From Stercorarius parasiticus (Eukaryota; Chordata; Aves; Charadriiformes; Stercorariidae), in contig VWZL01002048.1 in assembly GCA_013396915.1 (NCBI GenBank), positions 1,011,971 to 1,075,970 on the forward strand: a stretch of DNA of 64,000 bases. Direction: 5' to 3'. Made by a program: the position numbers and the translations under genes. The notes beneath the pieces were generated by a model. It ran no database searches, was not told the origin of the DNA, and saw only the letters and a program-made list of their open reading frames with translations. Shown here piece by piece: positions 25,101-35,965 of this stretch (the stretch's first letter is position 1; every line of letters begins with the position of its first letter).

Positions 25101-26654
25101 TCCCTCAGGCTTGACAAAAATAGGGTAAACGTGTCAACAAAACACTTTAATAGATGCTTTCCTAGCTTGCTCCTTACCCGCACTTTCAGCACAATCAACT
25201 TCCAAGCCCTCAAGGTTGGGAAAAAATCCTACCCAAGGAAGAAATGGCTAGTACAGGAGGAGCCTGGCCTGTTTGTCCGGAGCGTAATGGGTGGAGGAGG
25301 GTGTCCCTGCATGTGCACATCCCCAGCCAGGGCGTCCCCACAGCTCCTCGCCACGGAGCAATGCAGCCGGTGAACAAGCAAGGTGGAGCGATGTCTGTGG
25401 CCACCGCTGTCCCTGGGAGGGGAGCTGAGACAGAGATTTATCTGTGCGCTGAAACGGAGCTAGTACATTCCTACAAGGTGTACATCCACACGATGGCTGT
25501 GCTGTGGCAAGGTCCCCGGCAGGAGATGCCCAGGTGTTCCTCGCTATTTAACGTGCTGCGACCGGTGCGCTGTGACGGTGGGGTTTAATAGCAGAAGCAT
25601 CATCTCTCTCCAGCCATCTGAGCCAGCCGCTTCCCCCCTGGATCCGTAGTCTGTGCAGAGAGCACATCACAGGCAAAGATGTCACCAGCAGGAGCGGCAT
25701 GGGAGCATCATCCAGCGTTGGTCCAGTCAACAGGCCACTGCAGCATCGGTCAAAGAAGGGGGAACGCATTCACTCTCTGCATACGGAACAAGCAGCAATT
25801 GCACGGCGCCACGCTGATTTTCCAAGCCGGTGCCTCGCTCCAGCCTGTGCACGGAGTCACACAACAGAAATACCAAGTGCTGCCAGTCCCAAGGATATTT
25901 TGTTAGCAAGGACCAGCAATGCGGCCCGGCGGACAGTCCAGCTTGTTTTCATCCACGGCAGCCACGTTCGCAGCTTGGGCTACCAAACCAAGAGCTGGCT
26001 GGGGCCATGCCAGTTTATTTTGGGAGATCTGGAAGGCTTGAATTTGGTTTTGCTTCGTCACAGGCAGCCTGCACACCTGGCTGATGCAGGAGCAAGGTTT
26101 GGAAAGGAACAGCACGCTGGCAAGGAAGGCTTTCTGAAATATTTTTTAGCAGTCACCAATAAAAAAAAAAAGGCTGATGTTTCAGTGAAATGTCGCTACA
26201 TCTGAAAAGAAAAATCGAGAGAAAAATACAGTGCCTTCTCTCCTCTGCTGCCTCCCGCAAATTCCTCCAGGGTAGGAGCAGTGATCTCTGGCTCTCCCAG
26301 GTCTAAATTCATCAGATTTCAGCCACTTCGAAGCCAGACTCTGAAAATAAGCTCTGTGTGGCCTCAGACATGGCCCTGAAACAAACAGCAGAGCAGGGTT
26401 TGGATCACAGCTTTTAAACCCTGGCTTTTCTCCTGCCACCAGCCCCTGTCACCAGCTGATAACCACAACCAAAGGGCTTGATATGGCACTGTTTTCCAGT
26501 GCCCTGGAAAACTGATACCCTGTCCTGCAGGAAACAGATGACCAGGGTGGATCTGCGCATCGCTTGGGTTTGTTTAAAACATTCCTGGCTGCCGTGTCCA
26601 CGTCCTCTCCTGGCATGAATGGACATGCCCTGACAGTTTTCTGCAGACCCTTTT
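22136..26654. other. Unique non-coding sequence with a pyrimidine tract
   Basis: No gene recognised. A strong pyrimidine tract at 22329-22364 ends in CAG and resembles a splice acceptor, but no exon follows convincingly. A 9-bp-stem hairpin lies at 25070-25091, within chance expectation. A12-13 sits at 26160-26172. Frames of up to 168 codons (25699-26205 plus) show no domain. Confidence 0.45.
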
Positions 26655-27190
26655 TCACAGAACCACAGAATGGCAGGGGCTGGAAGGGACCTCTGGAGAT
26701 CATCCAGTCCAACCCCCTGCCAGAGCAGGGTCACCCAGAGCAGGTGGCACAGGAACGCGTCCAGGCGGGTTTGGAATGTCTCCAGAGATGGAGACTCCAC
26801 CACCTCTCTGGGCAGCCTGTGCCAGGGCTCTGCCACCCTCAAAGGAAAGAAGTTCCTCCTCGTGTTGAGATGGAACTTCCTATGTTCCAAGTTTGTGCCC
26901 GTTACCTCTTGTCCTGTCGCTGGGCCTCTCTGGGCAGCCTGTGCCAGGGCTCTGCCACCCTCAAAGGAAAGAAGTTCCTCTTCGTGTTGAGATGGAACTT
27001 CCTATGCTCAAGTTTGTGCCCGTTACCTCTTGTCCTGTCGCTGGGCACCACTGAAAAGAGCCTGGCCCCCTCCTCCTGACACCCACCCTTTAAGTGTTTC
27101 TAAGCATTGATAAGATCCCCCCTCAGTCATCTTTTTTCCAGACTGAAGAGACCCAAATCCCTCAGCCTTTCTCCATAGGAGAGGTGTTCC
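26655..27190 (-). mobile_element. CR1 LINE 3' end, antisense, with internal tandem duplication
   Basis: Read on the minus strand this copy starts in the C-terminal part of ORF2 (YGERLRDLGLFSLEK). It runs through the [30 protein letters not shown] and SPSLETFQTRLDAFLCHLLWVTLLWQGVGLDDLQ segments and ends in the CAGAATGG/TGTGGTTCTGTG-type tail at 26655. Two near-identical 121-122-bp units (26803-26924 and 26925-27045) repeat the coding segment from the dibasic TRRNFF region. One base is missing from the second unit, which shifts the frame. It is the longest antisense copy in the window. Confidence 0.95.
26803..27045 (-). repeat. 122-bp tandem duplication inside the CR1 copy
   Basis: Units 26803-26924 and 26925-27045 differ only by a C/T in the TTCCTC(C/T)TCG stretch and a small change in the TATGTTCCAAG/TATGCTCAAG stretch. 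Other CR1 copies in the window (29.8 kb, 54.7 kb) have a single unit, so the duplication arose in this copy after insertion or in its immediate source. Confidence 0.92.
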
Positions 27191-27700
27191 TGTTTAGGCA
27201 AGGGGAGAGGAGAGATGGAGGTTTGCATTTGCTGCTCCCACGTGCCACGAGCACACGCAGCCCCTGGCCAAGCTGGTGCTGTCGGTGCAATGACAGGGTC
27301 GGAGCCTGGGGATTCAGCATCGCTGGGAAGCCGATTGCAGGAGCTGGAAACGTGCCTCAGGGCGCTGCATCGCCGTCTGCGAAACCTTCTCCCACGCTCC
27401 TTGGGAAACAGCATGCCCGAGGCGCGATTTCTCACCTCGCCAGCCCGTGCCTGGGGGAGGGAAGAGGCACATACGGCAGCCGCCGTGTGAGGAGGGGTGG
27501 CTGGAGGCTGCCACGGTGCCTGGCTGACGGGAAGCTCCCAGCCGGGCGAGCGGCACTGTCCCAGCCCTTGCCAGGAGGACCTGGTGCTCCTGGCAGCAAG
27601 ACGGCTCGGCGCGTGGCACGGTGCCCGTCTCGGAGAAGAGAGAACCATCCAGCGCGGCTCCTCCTCAAACAAGCCAGGTGCATCTCTGGCCAAGATTAAC
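27191..27700. promoter_or_regulatory. CpG-rich block, candidate CpG island
   Basis: By eye, roughly three dozen CpG dinucleotides fall within about 430 bp (27240-27670), close to the number expected from its C and G content, whereas most of the window is CpG-poor. Such blocks in bird DNA often mark promoters or unmethylated enhancers. Long frames are open on both strands at once (27094-27699 plus, 27127-27705 minus), which reflects a lack of AT-rich stop codons rather than coding. No exon or TATA box is evident inside. Confidence 0.4.
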
Positions 27701-28442
27701 AACAAAGGCTGGAAACCGGGCTACGGCAAACCAGGGCACGCCTGTAATGCTGATGCCTGCCGGCCAGCCACAGGAACGGGTACCAACGCTGCGCAGCCCA
27801 CAGCGTGGCGTCTTCCAGTGACACAGTGCAGCCGGGGGCTGGTGGTGGCCCGGGCACCAGATAAACCCAGCACCAAGTCCTTCAGGCTGGGGAAGGGAAG
27901 GGAAGGGCTGGGGGCATCGTCCTGTGAGGCTGTAATTCATGCTAGCCTTTTGTCCTCACTCCCTTTGCTAGTTAATTGCTTCTGGCGACCAGCAGTAAGA
28001 GCATAAAGCATCAGCATGGGACCGTGTGGCTGGGAGAGCCCCAGTGCAGGCACGGACGGCTTCCAACCGGCAGCCCTCTGCAAACAGTGTTTTTTTCTCT
28101 TTCTCATCACTCCCAGCCCTTCCCAGAGCCTTCCTCAGCGCACTTTCGAAGGGGGTCACAAACCCATCTGGGTTGGGGATACGGGGACAGGAGTCTGTTC
28201 CCATATCAGAGGCAGGGCGATACAGCAAGCAAAGCAGCAAACAAAAAAAAAACCCCAAAAAAACCAACCCAGCCATTCTGATGCAAAGGCAAGCCAGCAT
28301 GAAGATCCGTCCTCAAACCTTTCAGCTTGCTCCTCTTCTCCAAGGCAGGTGTTGTTTTATATTCTGCTCCCTCCACCTCCCCGCTCCTGCCCTAGTGCAG
28401 GGAGAGCTCCTGAAATAGCTACTTCCAGCCACTTTATTTTGG

Positions 28443-28575
28443 ATGCAAATCATTGGTATTCTGCAAGAAGAGCTCTCACTTGGAGAGCTATCCTGCCAGA
28501 CCTGTTCCAGCTGATTTCCTCGCGGAGCTGAAGCCCTTCCTATATAAACCTTCGGCTGCAAACCGAGCGATCAGC
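28443..28575 (+). promoter_or_regulatory. Candidate promoter: octamer motif and TATA box
   Basis: A perfect octamer ATGCAAAT (POU/Oct factors) lies at 28443-28450. About 90 bases downstream is TATATAA at 28541-28547, and about 30 bases after that an initiator-like TCAGCC. The stretch between contains CAGCTG and GCGG. The arrangement resembles a TATA promoter with an upstream octamer, but no recognisable exon follows. Confidence 0.25.
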
Positions 28576-28965
28576 CAGGGTTCGCCTCCTTTCTTCTTTA
28601 TCATTCCAAACCCGTCCCCTCCTCATTTTGTTTCCTTTTATTTCCCTCCCTTCACATCTGCATTACTGCAGAGCGCTGTTAATAAGATTTATGGCTAAAT
28701 ATTATCCGGCATACAGGTAGTTTGATACGCACTTGCTGGTCCGGTTTGAAAAGCAAACAGCTTCTCTCACCACTCTGCTTTTGGCTCAGATACCTTAATT
28801 GCCCGTGACACAGGGTAAATATTTGGTCCTGGCTCCGAAGCTTGAAGGCTCCCCTCCTGCTCTCTGCGTGCGGATCGGGATCTTGGCAGCATTAGGGGAT
28901 GCCCCTTCCCACGCCAGGGTTGGCGGGTTCACTCATGAATCGGGTCATTGCTGAGGACCAACAGA

Positions 28966-28987
28966 GGGGAGGGGGGGGAAAGGGGGG
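28966..28987 (+). other. Candidate G-quadruplex tract
   Basis: G-runs of 4, 8 and 6 are separated by A and AAA. The 8-G run can be split into two, giving four runs with very short loops, which satisfies the usual G-quadruplex pattern on the plus strand. Confidence 0.5.
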
Positions 28988-29010
28988 CGACATGGCTCTG
29001 CAGGAGACAG

Positions 29011-29148
29011 GAATCATGGAACCAGAGTAATTTAATTTGAAAGGACCTCGAGAGGCCACTGGTCCAAACTCCTCCCCAAGGCAGGTCCAGCCAGATCCAG
29101 CTGCTCATGGCTGTGTCCAGCTGCGGTTTGACTATCTCCAAGGATGAA
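29011..29148 (-). mobile_element. CR1 3' end, antisense, diverged copy
   Basis: Begins with a decayed CR1 tail (GAATCATGGAACCAGAGTAA). It then carries the antisense landmarks AAAGGACCTCGAG.GGCCACTGGTCCAA, CAAGGCAGGTC, GTCCAGCTGCGGTTTGA and ATCTCCAAGGATGAA. These match an older CR1 subgroup whose coding end reads roughly SLEI.KPQLDTA. It is more mutated than the 29.8-kb copy, so the insertion is older. Confidence 0.8.
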
Positions 29149-29814
29149 CTCAGTTTGTGGGAAGATGCTTCTTTTCAGGCAGGATTTTTTCCGTTTTACT
29201 TAACTCTACATAAGCAGGAGAGATGGAGAGCTTGTCCAGGAGAGAAGGCAGTATATTAAAAGTAAGACATGCTACGCCTCCAGCCAAGAAGGCAGAAGAA
29301 GGGAAAAAACAACTTCTCCAAGACTAATTATGCAGCTCAGTGATTGAATGGGGGAGACAGCTGAGGTTAAATTCATGCCATGGACCCTGTGGCAGCAGCG
29401 CTACCAAGAAGACCTTTTATGGACTTTCACACTGAACAATGAGCAAGGGAAACTTGAGTTTTACCTAGTCCAGCGACCCAGCCAAAATGGCTGTGTCCGG
29501 TCAGCAGCAAGGGAAAATGCCACATTGGAAAGGGCACGAGAAATTCGGCGCCCACCTTGCAAAGCAAGAGCCAATTGCTCGCTCTGGAAGATGCCTGCGG
29601 TCCTTCCCTCCAGCTGGGTTGTGTGCACAGAGCAGCAGCAACGGGAAAACGTTCCTCCGATTAGTCCTCACCAGGACCACGCTTTGCAGCACAGGAGGTG
29701 CCTTCGTGATCTGGTCACCTACACTTCTCCTCCTGGTGAAAGAAGTTAGCTTTAATTACTGCTATGTTCGTGCCTAATAAGCAGTGAGCTCAGAGGCACC
29801 ACTTTGTAGGAAAG
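29149..29814. other. Unique sequence between two CR1 copies
   Basis: Nothing recognisable. Short open frames (up to 133 codons, 29348-29749) without domain similarity. Confidence 0.5.
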
Positions 29815-30050
29815 TCACAGAATCACAGAATGGTCGGGGTTGGAAGGGACCTCTGGAGATCACCCAGCCCAACACCCCTGCCAGACCAGGGTCACCCAGA
29901 GCAGGTGGCACAGGAACGCGTCCAGGCGGGTTTGGAATGTCTCCAGAGACGGAAACTCCACCACCTCTCTGGGCAGCCTGTGCCAGGGCTCTGCCACCCT
30001 CAAAGGGAAGAAGTTCCTCCTCGTGTTGAGATGGAACTTCCTACGTTGAA
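29815..30050 (-). mobile_element. CR1 LINE 3' end, antisense
   Basis: On the minus strand it encodes [41 protein letters not shown] and DAFLCHLLWVTL, then the untranslated tail ending in CCATTCTGTGATTCTGTGA. It is the same subgroup as the 26.7, 47.3 and 54.7-kb copies and very similar to them, so it is comparatively young. It is 5'-truncated after about 235 bp. Confidence 0.95.
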
Positions 30051-33000
30051 GTCCATGCTTTTCTTCACATGGGCCACGCCAAAGGCATCTTGCTTCACCA
30101 AGCTGCAGGTTACCCAGCTCCCCAAAGCGTCGCGGTAACTCACGGTGGAAGGCGAGGAGCCTTCCCTTCAGTGCCAGGTGTCCCTGGCAACTTCTCCGTG
30201 AAGCAACAGAAGAAAAGCCAGTGCCAAGGTGTAAGCTGAGCAACCGCCCAAATCTCTAATCACCAAGCGCAGCCTAGCAAGAGGTCTGCCCTGGGACAGG
30301 AAATTCCTACTATCTATCAACAAGAACTACACGCAACCAAAGCAAATTCAAGGGAACTCTGTTTTGCATCTCGAGGCTTCCTCTTTTGATGGCTGCTGTG
30401 ATGTATTTTTTTTAAGGTTGGCTGTGCTTCCTAGAGGGTAAAGTCATGTTTCCAGCTCCACTGGCTGGTTAGATCGCTGTGCTCTCTTCTCCTCCCTTCC
30501 TATCGGTTGCAGACGTTGTGATATTTACAGAACATCTTGCACAGAAAGGCCTTGGTCCTCTTCAGACCCTTGGGTGAGAACATACGTTGAATTTTCTGCT
30601 CTGCACCAACTGACCCTCCGTACGGTGCTCAGGCCCTGGGCAGACTTGCACAGAGCTAAGAGCAGCAAGCAGAGGATTACCCACCTCAAAAGCTTTCTGA
30701 AAGGCCCACAGATGAGGGCCAGAGGAAGATGGAGGCCACATACGAATGACAGCGCTCCAGACAGCCCATCTGCAATGCAGTGCAATCAAAGAGTGACTCT
30801 GTGGCAGCCTCAACTCTCTTGATGAGCCCGTGCAGAGCGCTGCGCGGGCAGTTTTCCCTTTAATGAAGGGCACTCCCTTGGAACAAGCGTTTGGCACCAG
30901 ATGAGTGAGGAATGAGATGGCTCTAATCCCGTAATTTAATTAGAGCTGCGTAGAGCTGCCTGACGAAAAGACCATTTCCTGAGCAGGCTGCGGCCCTGGG
31001 CGTCTGGCTGCTCTCTCCAGGCTGGCAGCCCGGACCCTCTTGCTCCTACTCTGCCACAGAAAGGCAGTGCAGTGCTTTTCCACTCCTGCTCTGCCTTATT
31101 TTTCCTTCTCATGGGTTTTAGTCACAGGAGTCATGGGCTAGGACTCCCCCCATGCTGTACACCCTCATATTTGTCAACAAAGCTCTACCCGGTGCTGTCT
31201 GGTGGGGAGGGGAAGGGCAGGAGCTCTGGTTTTATCCCACAGAGGCAGGAGGTGGCAGTGAAAACGTAAGCTCCAGGTCTCCTTCCATGTGGGGGGAAGT
31301 TCCAGGTCTCCTTCCATTTTTCAACCAAGTAAAAATGTTGACCAAGACAGAGATCCGCTGAAGGAGTGTGCTGCAGGTGGTCGGGTCCCATCCTGCATTG
31401 ACAAAGGGGTCCTGGCACCCTGCTTTCACCATCCCATGAGCAGAGGGCTACCCCAGATTCTCAGGATCTCATCAGTGGCATGGGGAGCATCTAAGAGCCC
31501 CCCAGATGATGAAATGGAGTAGCCCCCATATGCATGCCCATATACACTGCAGGACAAGCTGGGATGGCATGGGGTGGGCATCACTTTGGAGCACAATCAG
31601 TGCCTCTCCCAACTGGCCGTGGTCCTCAGTGTCCCCTTTGTGGCCCTTGCATGTCCAGGGTGGAGCATAAGGAGTTGGGGAGGAGGGACCAGCCTGTAAG
31701 GGCAGGGATGCATAACCCCATCCCTCCAAAGAGGAGAGCAGCCCAGACTGATGCCTCATCTCTGTCCCAGGAAAAACACGCAGGCTAAGCCTGGCCTGAA
31801 ATCTGAGTGGGATCAGATCAGCGTGAGGTTTTTGGTCTGAGCCTTTCTGGCTTGACCCTGACCCAAGCGCACCTGGGCCATGGCTCCCAACAGCCTTTCA
31901 GGGCTCAGCCAGCTACAAAACTCCCCTGGTGCAAACAAATTCCTGCACAGCAGCAAAAGCCCAGGCTAGCCAACAGCAACATACCTAATTAACCATAATT
32001 GGCTCCCTGCCACATATCTCCCAGGCCCAAGCTTGCACCCGCCCCAGTAATTGCTGCCCCATTATTTTTCCCGGATGCTCCAAGGTGAAAGGGAGCTTTG
32101 TACAGGAGCCCCAGGCGAGCATGGGATGCAGCAAGCTGGCAAGCAGTTGCTCCTGCATAATGTCCTGACACTGGGAGAAAGGCAGGGCTGGGGCATCCTG
32201 TTCTGCTCCTCAAAGCCTCAGTGAGAACTCCCAACGCCAAGGGAGACGGGGGAGAAAGCAGTTCTGGCATCTCACCAAGTATCCTGGCCAGTGTCCCTGG
32301 ACGTACACTGCTGGGTGCTTCTTATACAGGACACACCCCATAGAAATGCCCCCAGGAGATGTCACTATCCCAGTGGTACCACCAGACTGGGGGAAGGGAC
32401 TGCTGGCTGCAATAAATGCAGGTGCAATGGACCATCCTGCTACCCTGGCAAGGAGGGAGCTTCCCAGCACATCAGTGATACATCACTTCCCAGAGCTGTG
32501 GCTCTGTGGTCCTGCTGCTGGACGTCCCATGCCTGCCCCAGCTGGTCATCACCCAGGCTCTGAGTAAGGTCCTCTGCAGGCAGCTTCCTACAGCAGCTTC
32601 ATTTGAAGGAAATCCCCAGCGCTGGGGAATTCCCTGCCTCTTCTCGTAAGCTGAAGGCTGCTGGAAAGCTGCACCCAGACCAAAGACTTCATATTTTGTT
32701 GCTGGTCCCCCAACCTTCTTCTGAGCCTGCTGCATGATGAGAGCAGCTGGCGCCCCACCTGGAGGGAGCTTTTCTTTGTGCCCCCTTGGGGAATCCCACC
32801 CACAGCACTGCCTGTCTGTGGTTAAACAGGGATTTCCCTGCTACAGAGCCCACCCTTCTGCTCACAAACAGACCTGCAGGGAGGGATCGGCGCAGCTCCA
32901 GCGTCCGATGTCTTCAGAGGAAGACAACAGGCAGGAACAGAAGCTGAAAAGGGTTGGAAAAACTCAGCTTTAAGAGCTGCTCCTGGTTTGCAAACAGGAA

Positions 33001-33383
33001 CAAGAATAAAGGTTCATAAATCTGGGGCCAGCACTGCTCGCCTGGCTGCAAGGCACCGCACTCATTTGGCTCAGGCGTGGTGATGCCCCTTGGCTATAGG
33101 TGAACCAACCCGCCCCCAGCAACCCAGCCCTGCCCCAGCCTGGCCCCACCACCCCAGGCAGGAGAAAATCAGCACCAGGCACAGCCAGCACCTGCTACGC
33201 CGGGACAAATCCTGGAAAAGTTACTGTCTTACCACCTCCCTAACTTGCTGGGTCCTCCTGAAGGACCACTATCATTTACAGTGCACTTTGCTACTGCTTT
33301 CCCCAAAGGGCTTCCAAAATATTTAGGCAAAGGTTGAAGCATGGTGCTTCATAACCCAGGGAGAAGAAAATTACCCTGATTTA
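30051..33383. other. Unique non-coding sequence
   Basis: No gene recognised. An inverted pair GCTCTAAT/ATTAGAGC (30920-30927 and 30939-30946) with TAATCC and TTTAATTA inside suggests a homeodomain-type site but is short. A 17-bp unit recurs at 31272-31288 and 31301-31317. Remaining open frames are below 115 codons and featureless. Confidence 0.45.
31272..31317. repeat. Short direct repeat, 29-bp period
   Basis: The 17-mer TCCAGGTCTCCTTCCAT occurs at 31272-31288 and 31301-31317 with a non-identical spacer. Confidence 0.8.
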
Positions 33384-33475
33384 GCCGAGGCTCTCAACCA
33401 CGATGAACGCAGTGCCCTGACCTCAGAAGCTAAGCAAGCCTGGCCTGTCCAGTACATCTGTAGGAAACCACCTCA
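33384..33475 (+). pseudogene. 5S rRNA-derived sequence (SINE head or 5S pseudogene)
   Basis: The stretch starts exactly where vertebrate 5S rRNA starts (GCC) and follows it for about 90 bases. Shared landmarks in order are CAC..TGAACGC, CTGA.CTC.GAAGCTAAGCA, GGCCTG, AGTAC, and GG..ACC.CCT. A few bases of the GATCTCGT part are missing, and the internal control region is damaged (GGGTCGG replaced). The similarity fades in the last 25 bases of 5S. Amniote genomes carry 5S-headed SINEs (the AmnSINE1/SINE3 class) as well as dispersed 5S pseudogenes. I cannot identify the downstream SINE body, so both remain open. It is not a functional 5S gene. Confidence 0.65.
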
Positions 33476-35739
33476 ATATGTTTACACTCCCACTGACAGC
33501 ACCCAAGGCACTCGCGGGTAAGAAGAGATTCTAACGATGGCCGGTTGCTCGAGCCAAACCCAGGCCTCCCTGTGCTGGTCTGCAAAGCACCAGGCAGTGT
33601 TCTTCCCACCAGTTTCTCTTTTTTACAGAGAACTTGCATGTGCAGTTACACCCAGCAGAAGCAGATCAGCAAGAAGTTCCCAGCTCCAAAATCCCACATT
33701 CGCCCCGCAAGCAAGTTTTGTTCCTGTGAAGGCCTTCTCTCTGCTTCCTCCACCATCACACGTGCTGCAGCATTTCTGGCTTTCCTCGATGACCCATCTG
33801 CAAATCCCTCCACCACTGCTGCGTACCACAGGTGTTGGCCCACAACTGGCTGCCTTCAGCTGTAGCCTCAGCTACTCCCAGCTCCAATGTGTCGCAGACT
33901 GCATTGCTCCCTCCTTTGAACTCAAAAGAATGCTCTCTGCGTACTCTCTGAACCCTCTGCGTACCCCAGCCAGCCTTGAGATTGTCCACCTTCTCGCTGA
34001 GACATGCGGCACGGGGCTGTAATTATTCTCTGCATCCTTCTTCCTGCCGTGAAGCAAGCAGAAGTGAGGGGCGTGGGATTTCCAGCTATTGCCTGTCCAA
34101 ATGCCCCGTATTGAGGTCCTTCCTTCACGCCCACTCAGCGTGCCTGCCGGGCTGAAAAGCACTGGGCTACCAGTCTAATCGTGCTGGACTTGTCGCTCTC
34201 CTAGAGACGTCTTCACCCTGGCACGTTCCTCCATATACCCTCTTCTGCTATGAGAGACACAATATGCTATGAGGTGAGGAGAAGGTTCAGAAGAGGTTAC
34301 GGCACCAGCTGGGGGAATGAGAAACTGAGATTTATTCCCCTGCTCTGCTTCAGGCTTTGCATGAATCACGAGTGACTCACTCACTCTGAAACCAAGGGGA
34401 GCTGGGTCTCTAAAACGGCCTAAAAGGCAGAGGTGACTTGGGCACTTAGTGGACCTTGATGTTCACTTCTGAGTATTGTCCCCCGATGGTGACAAGGATG
34501 TGGCATGTCTCCCTACATGCCAGGGTGGCCAGTGAGGTTCAGCCTGAAGGCCAGCAATCGCCCCAGTAGCCTGCAGCAGGCGTGAGATGGACCTGAGCTC
34601 TCAGTCCCCTGTGCCTAAGGAAGGCAACTGCTGCAAGCACGCCGTGCCTTTTGAGCCTGCGGCACCTAATTATAAGGGAAGCTGAGGAGAAAGAGGGAAA
34701 AAAACCCCACCAGTAAAACAAAAGACATTTCTGAGCAATGACTGGTTTACCACAACCGCATTTCCATCGAATCTCCAAAAATTTTGGAACAATCCCACTC
34801 CTATGTCATCTTATGTAGTTTCTGAAGCTAAACAACTGCTTTTCAGAGGGATACAGCACTATCATCCTCCAGCAGGAAACCAAAACACTGGATTTCTTCT
34901 TCCCTTTTCTGCAGGAGGGACAGTCTAGCGGTTTCTGGCAGTGATGAGGAGGTATTTACACCAACTCGTGCACAACATCTGCAAAGCCCTTCTCGTTCAA
35001 GGGAGAAGCCAGACCCGCAGGCTGGCAGGGATAATGGCCAGGAAGGGAACTCACAAGCCTGTGAGATGCAGCAGGGGAATGGAAAAGATAAAACGAGAGC
35101 TCAAAGAAGGGCACGGAGGGAGAGAGGAAAAGTTACAGCTACGGGTGGACTAGCAAAACGTGAATGCTGCGGGAGGAAAATGGAGGCAGCAAAGGGAGCG
35201 CTGAGCCAGCCCACCTCATCGGGCACTAAGCAGAAAAACAACAGCCCTGTTTTTACAAGAAACTTCCAAAGGTTTCCAAGCTTGTCTGAAAGATTTTAGT
35301 GGGAGGGGGGTGGTGGCGATATTATTACATTTTAGTCTTCAGTAGCATGGCCAACCAGATAGCCATCTTCCTCCTCCACCATGCTCGACCTCAGGAGAGG
35401 CAGTGGCTGTGTCTGCTCACTCAGGATGACTAAAGCAGACAGCCCAAGGTTTGATCCAGTTTTTCACAGCCCAGTATTGCACCCACGCTGTGTTCCTTCT
35501 CCAAGGAAAGGGCCCGGGGGTTGCTTTTTGCCAGCACATCTCACCCCAAATCAAGGGCAGTCACCACAGTGGCACCCATGTGAAAATTCACCCTGTTTTA
35601 TACCATTACAACATTCCTGTACAGACAAGTTTATATTTTTATCTTGAATATAGCCCTCCCACCCTGGGAAGTTACACCATATAGCTTTACAAAGATACTG
35701 GGAAGATGAAACATCACATCAACGTCCCATCTAATGTGG
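33476..35739. other. Unique non-coding sequence
   Basis: If the 5S-like head belongs to a SINE, its body would extend into roughly 33476-33750, where I see nothing diagnostic. A 161-codon plus-strand frame (33537-34022) is featureless. A G-rich stretch lies near 35301-35318 and an AT-rich patch at 35620-35700. Confidence 0.45.
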
Positions 35740-35965
35740 CGGAGAGGGACAGAGATAGCCTTAAATTAAAGCGCCCAGCAGCAGCTCTCTCATCAGCGGG
35801 CACAAGGAAATAGGCACCTCGATTTCCAGCGTTCCCCTTGTGCTAAAATGCCCCCCAGGAGCAGCTGAAAATGCTCTTTAATTGACAATGCTGACACTGG
35901 GAAAGATGCCGGGTAATGTATCAGACCTGCAAGGAGAATTTGGAGAATTCAGCTCCTTCCCCACT
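35740..35965. promoter_or_regulatory. Candidate conserved non-coding element
   Basis: Non-repetitive block with TTAAATTAAAG near 35763, CTTTAATTGACAATGCTGACA near 35876-35895 (including TAATTG), and GGGTAATG.ATCAGA following. The texture matches vertebrate conserved elements. The call is by eye only. Confidence 0.25.

Larger units (their letters stand above)
27701..29010. other. Unique sequence between CpG-rich block and CR1
   Basis: No coding gene recognised. Contains the octamer/TATA pair (28443-28575, listed separately), an A/C-rich stretch near 28241-28270, an AT-rich patch at 28670-28720 and a G-run cluster at 28966-28987. Confidence 0.45.

Noticed and set aside
27094..27705. About 200-codon frames open on both strands at once
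   Set aside because: They start inside CR1 sequence and lie in a CpG-rich block poor in stop codons; simultaneous openness on both strands points to composition.
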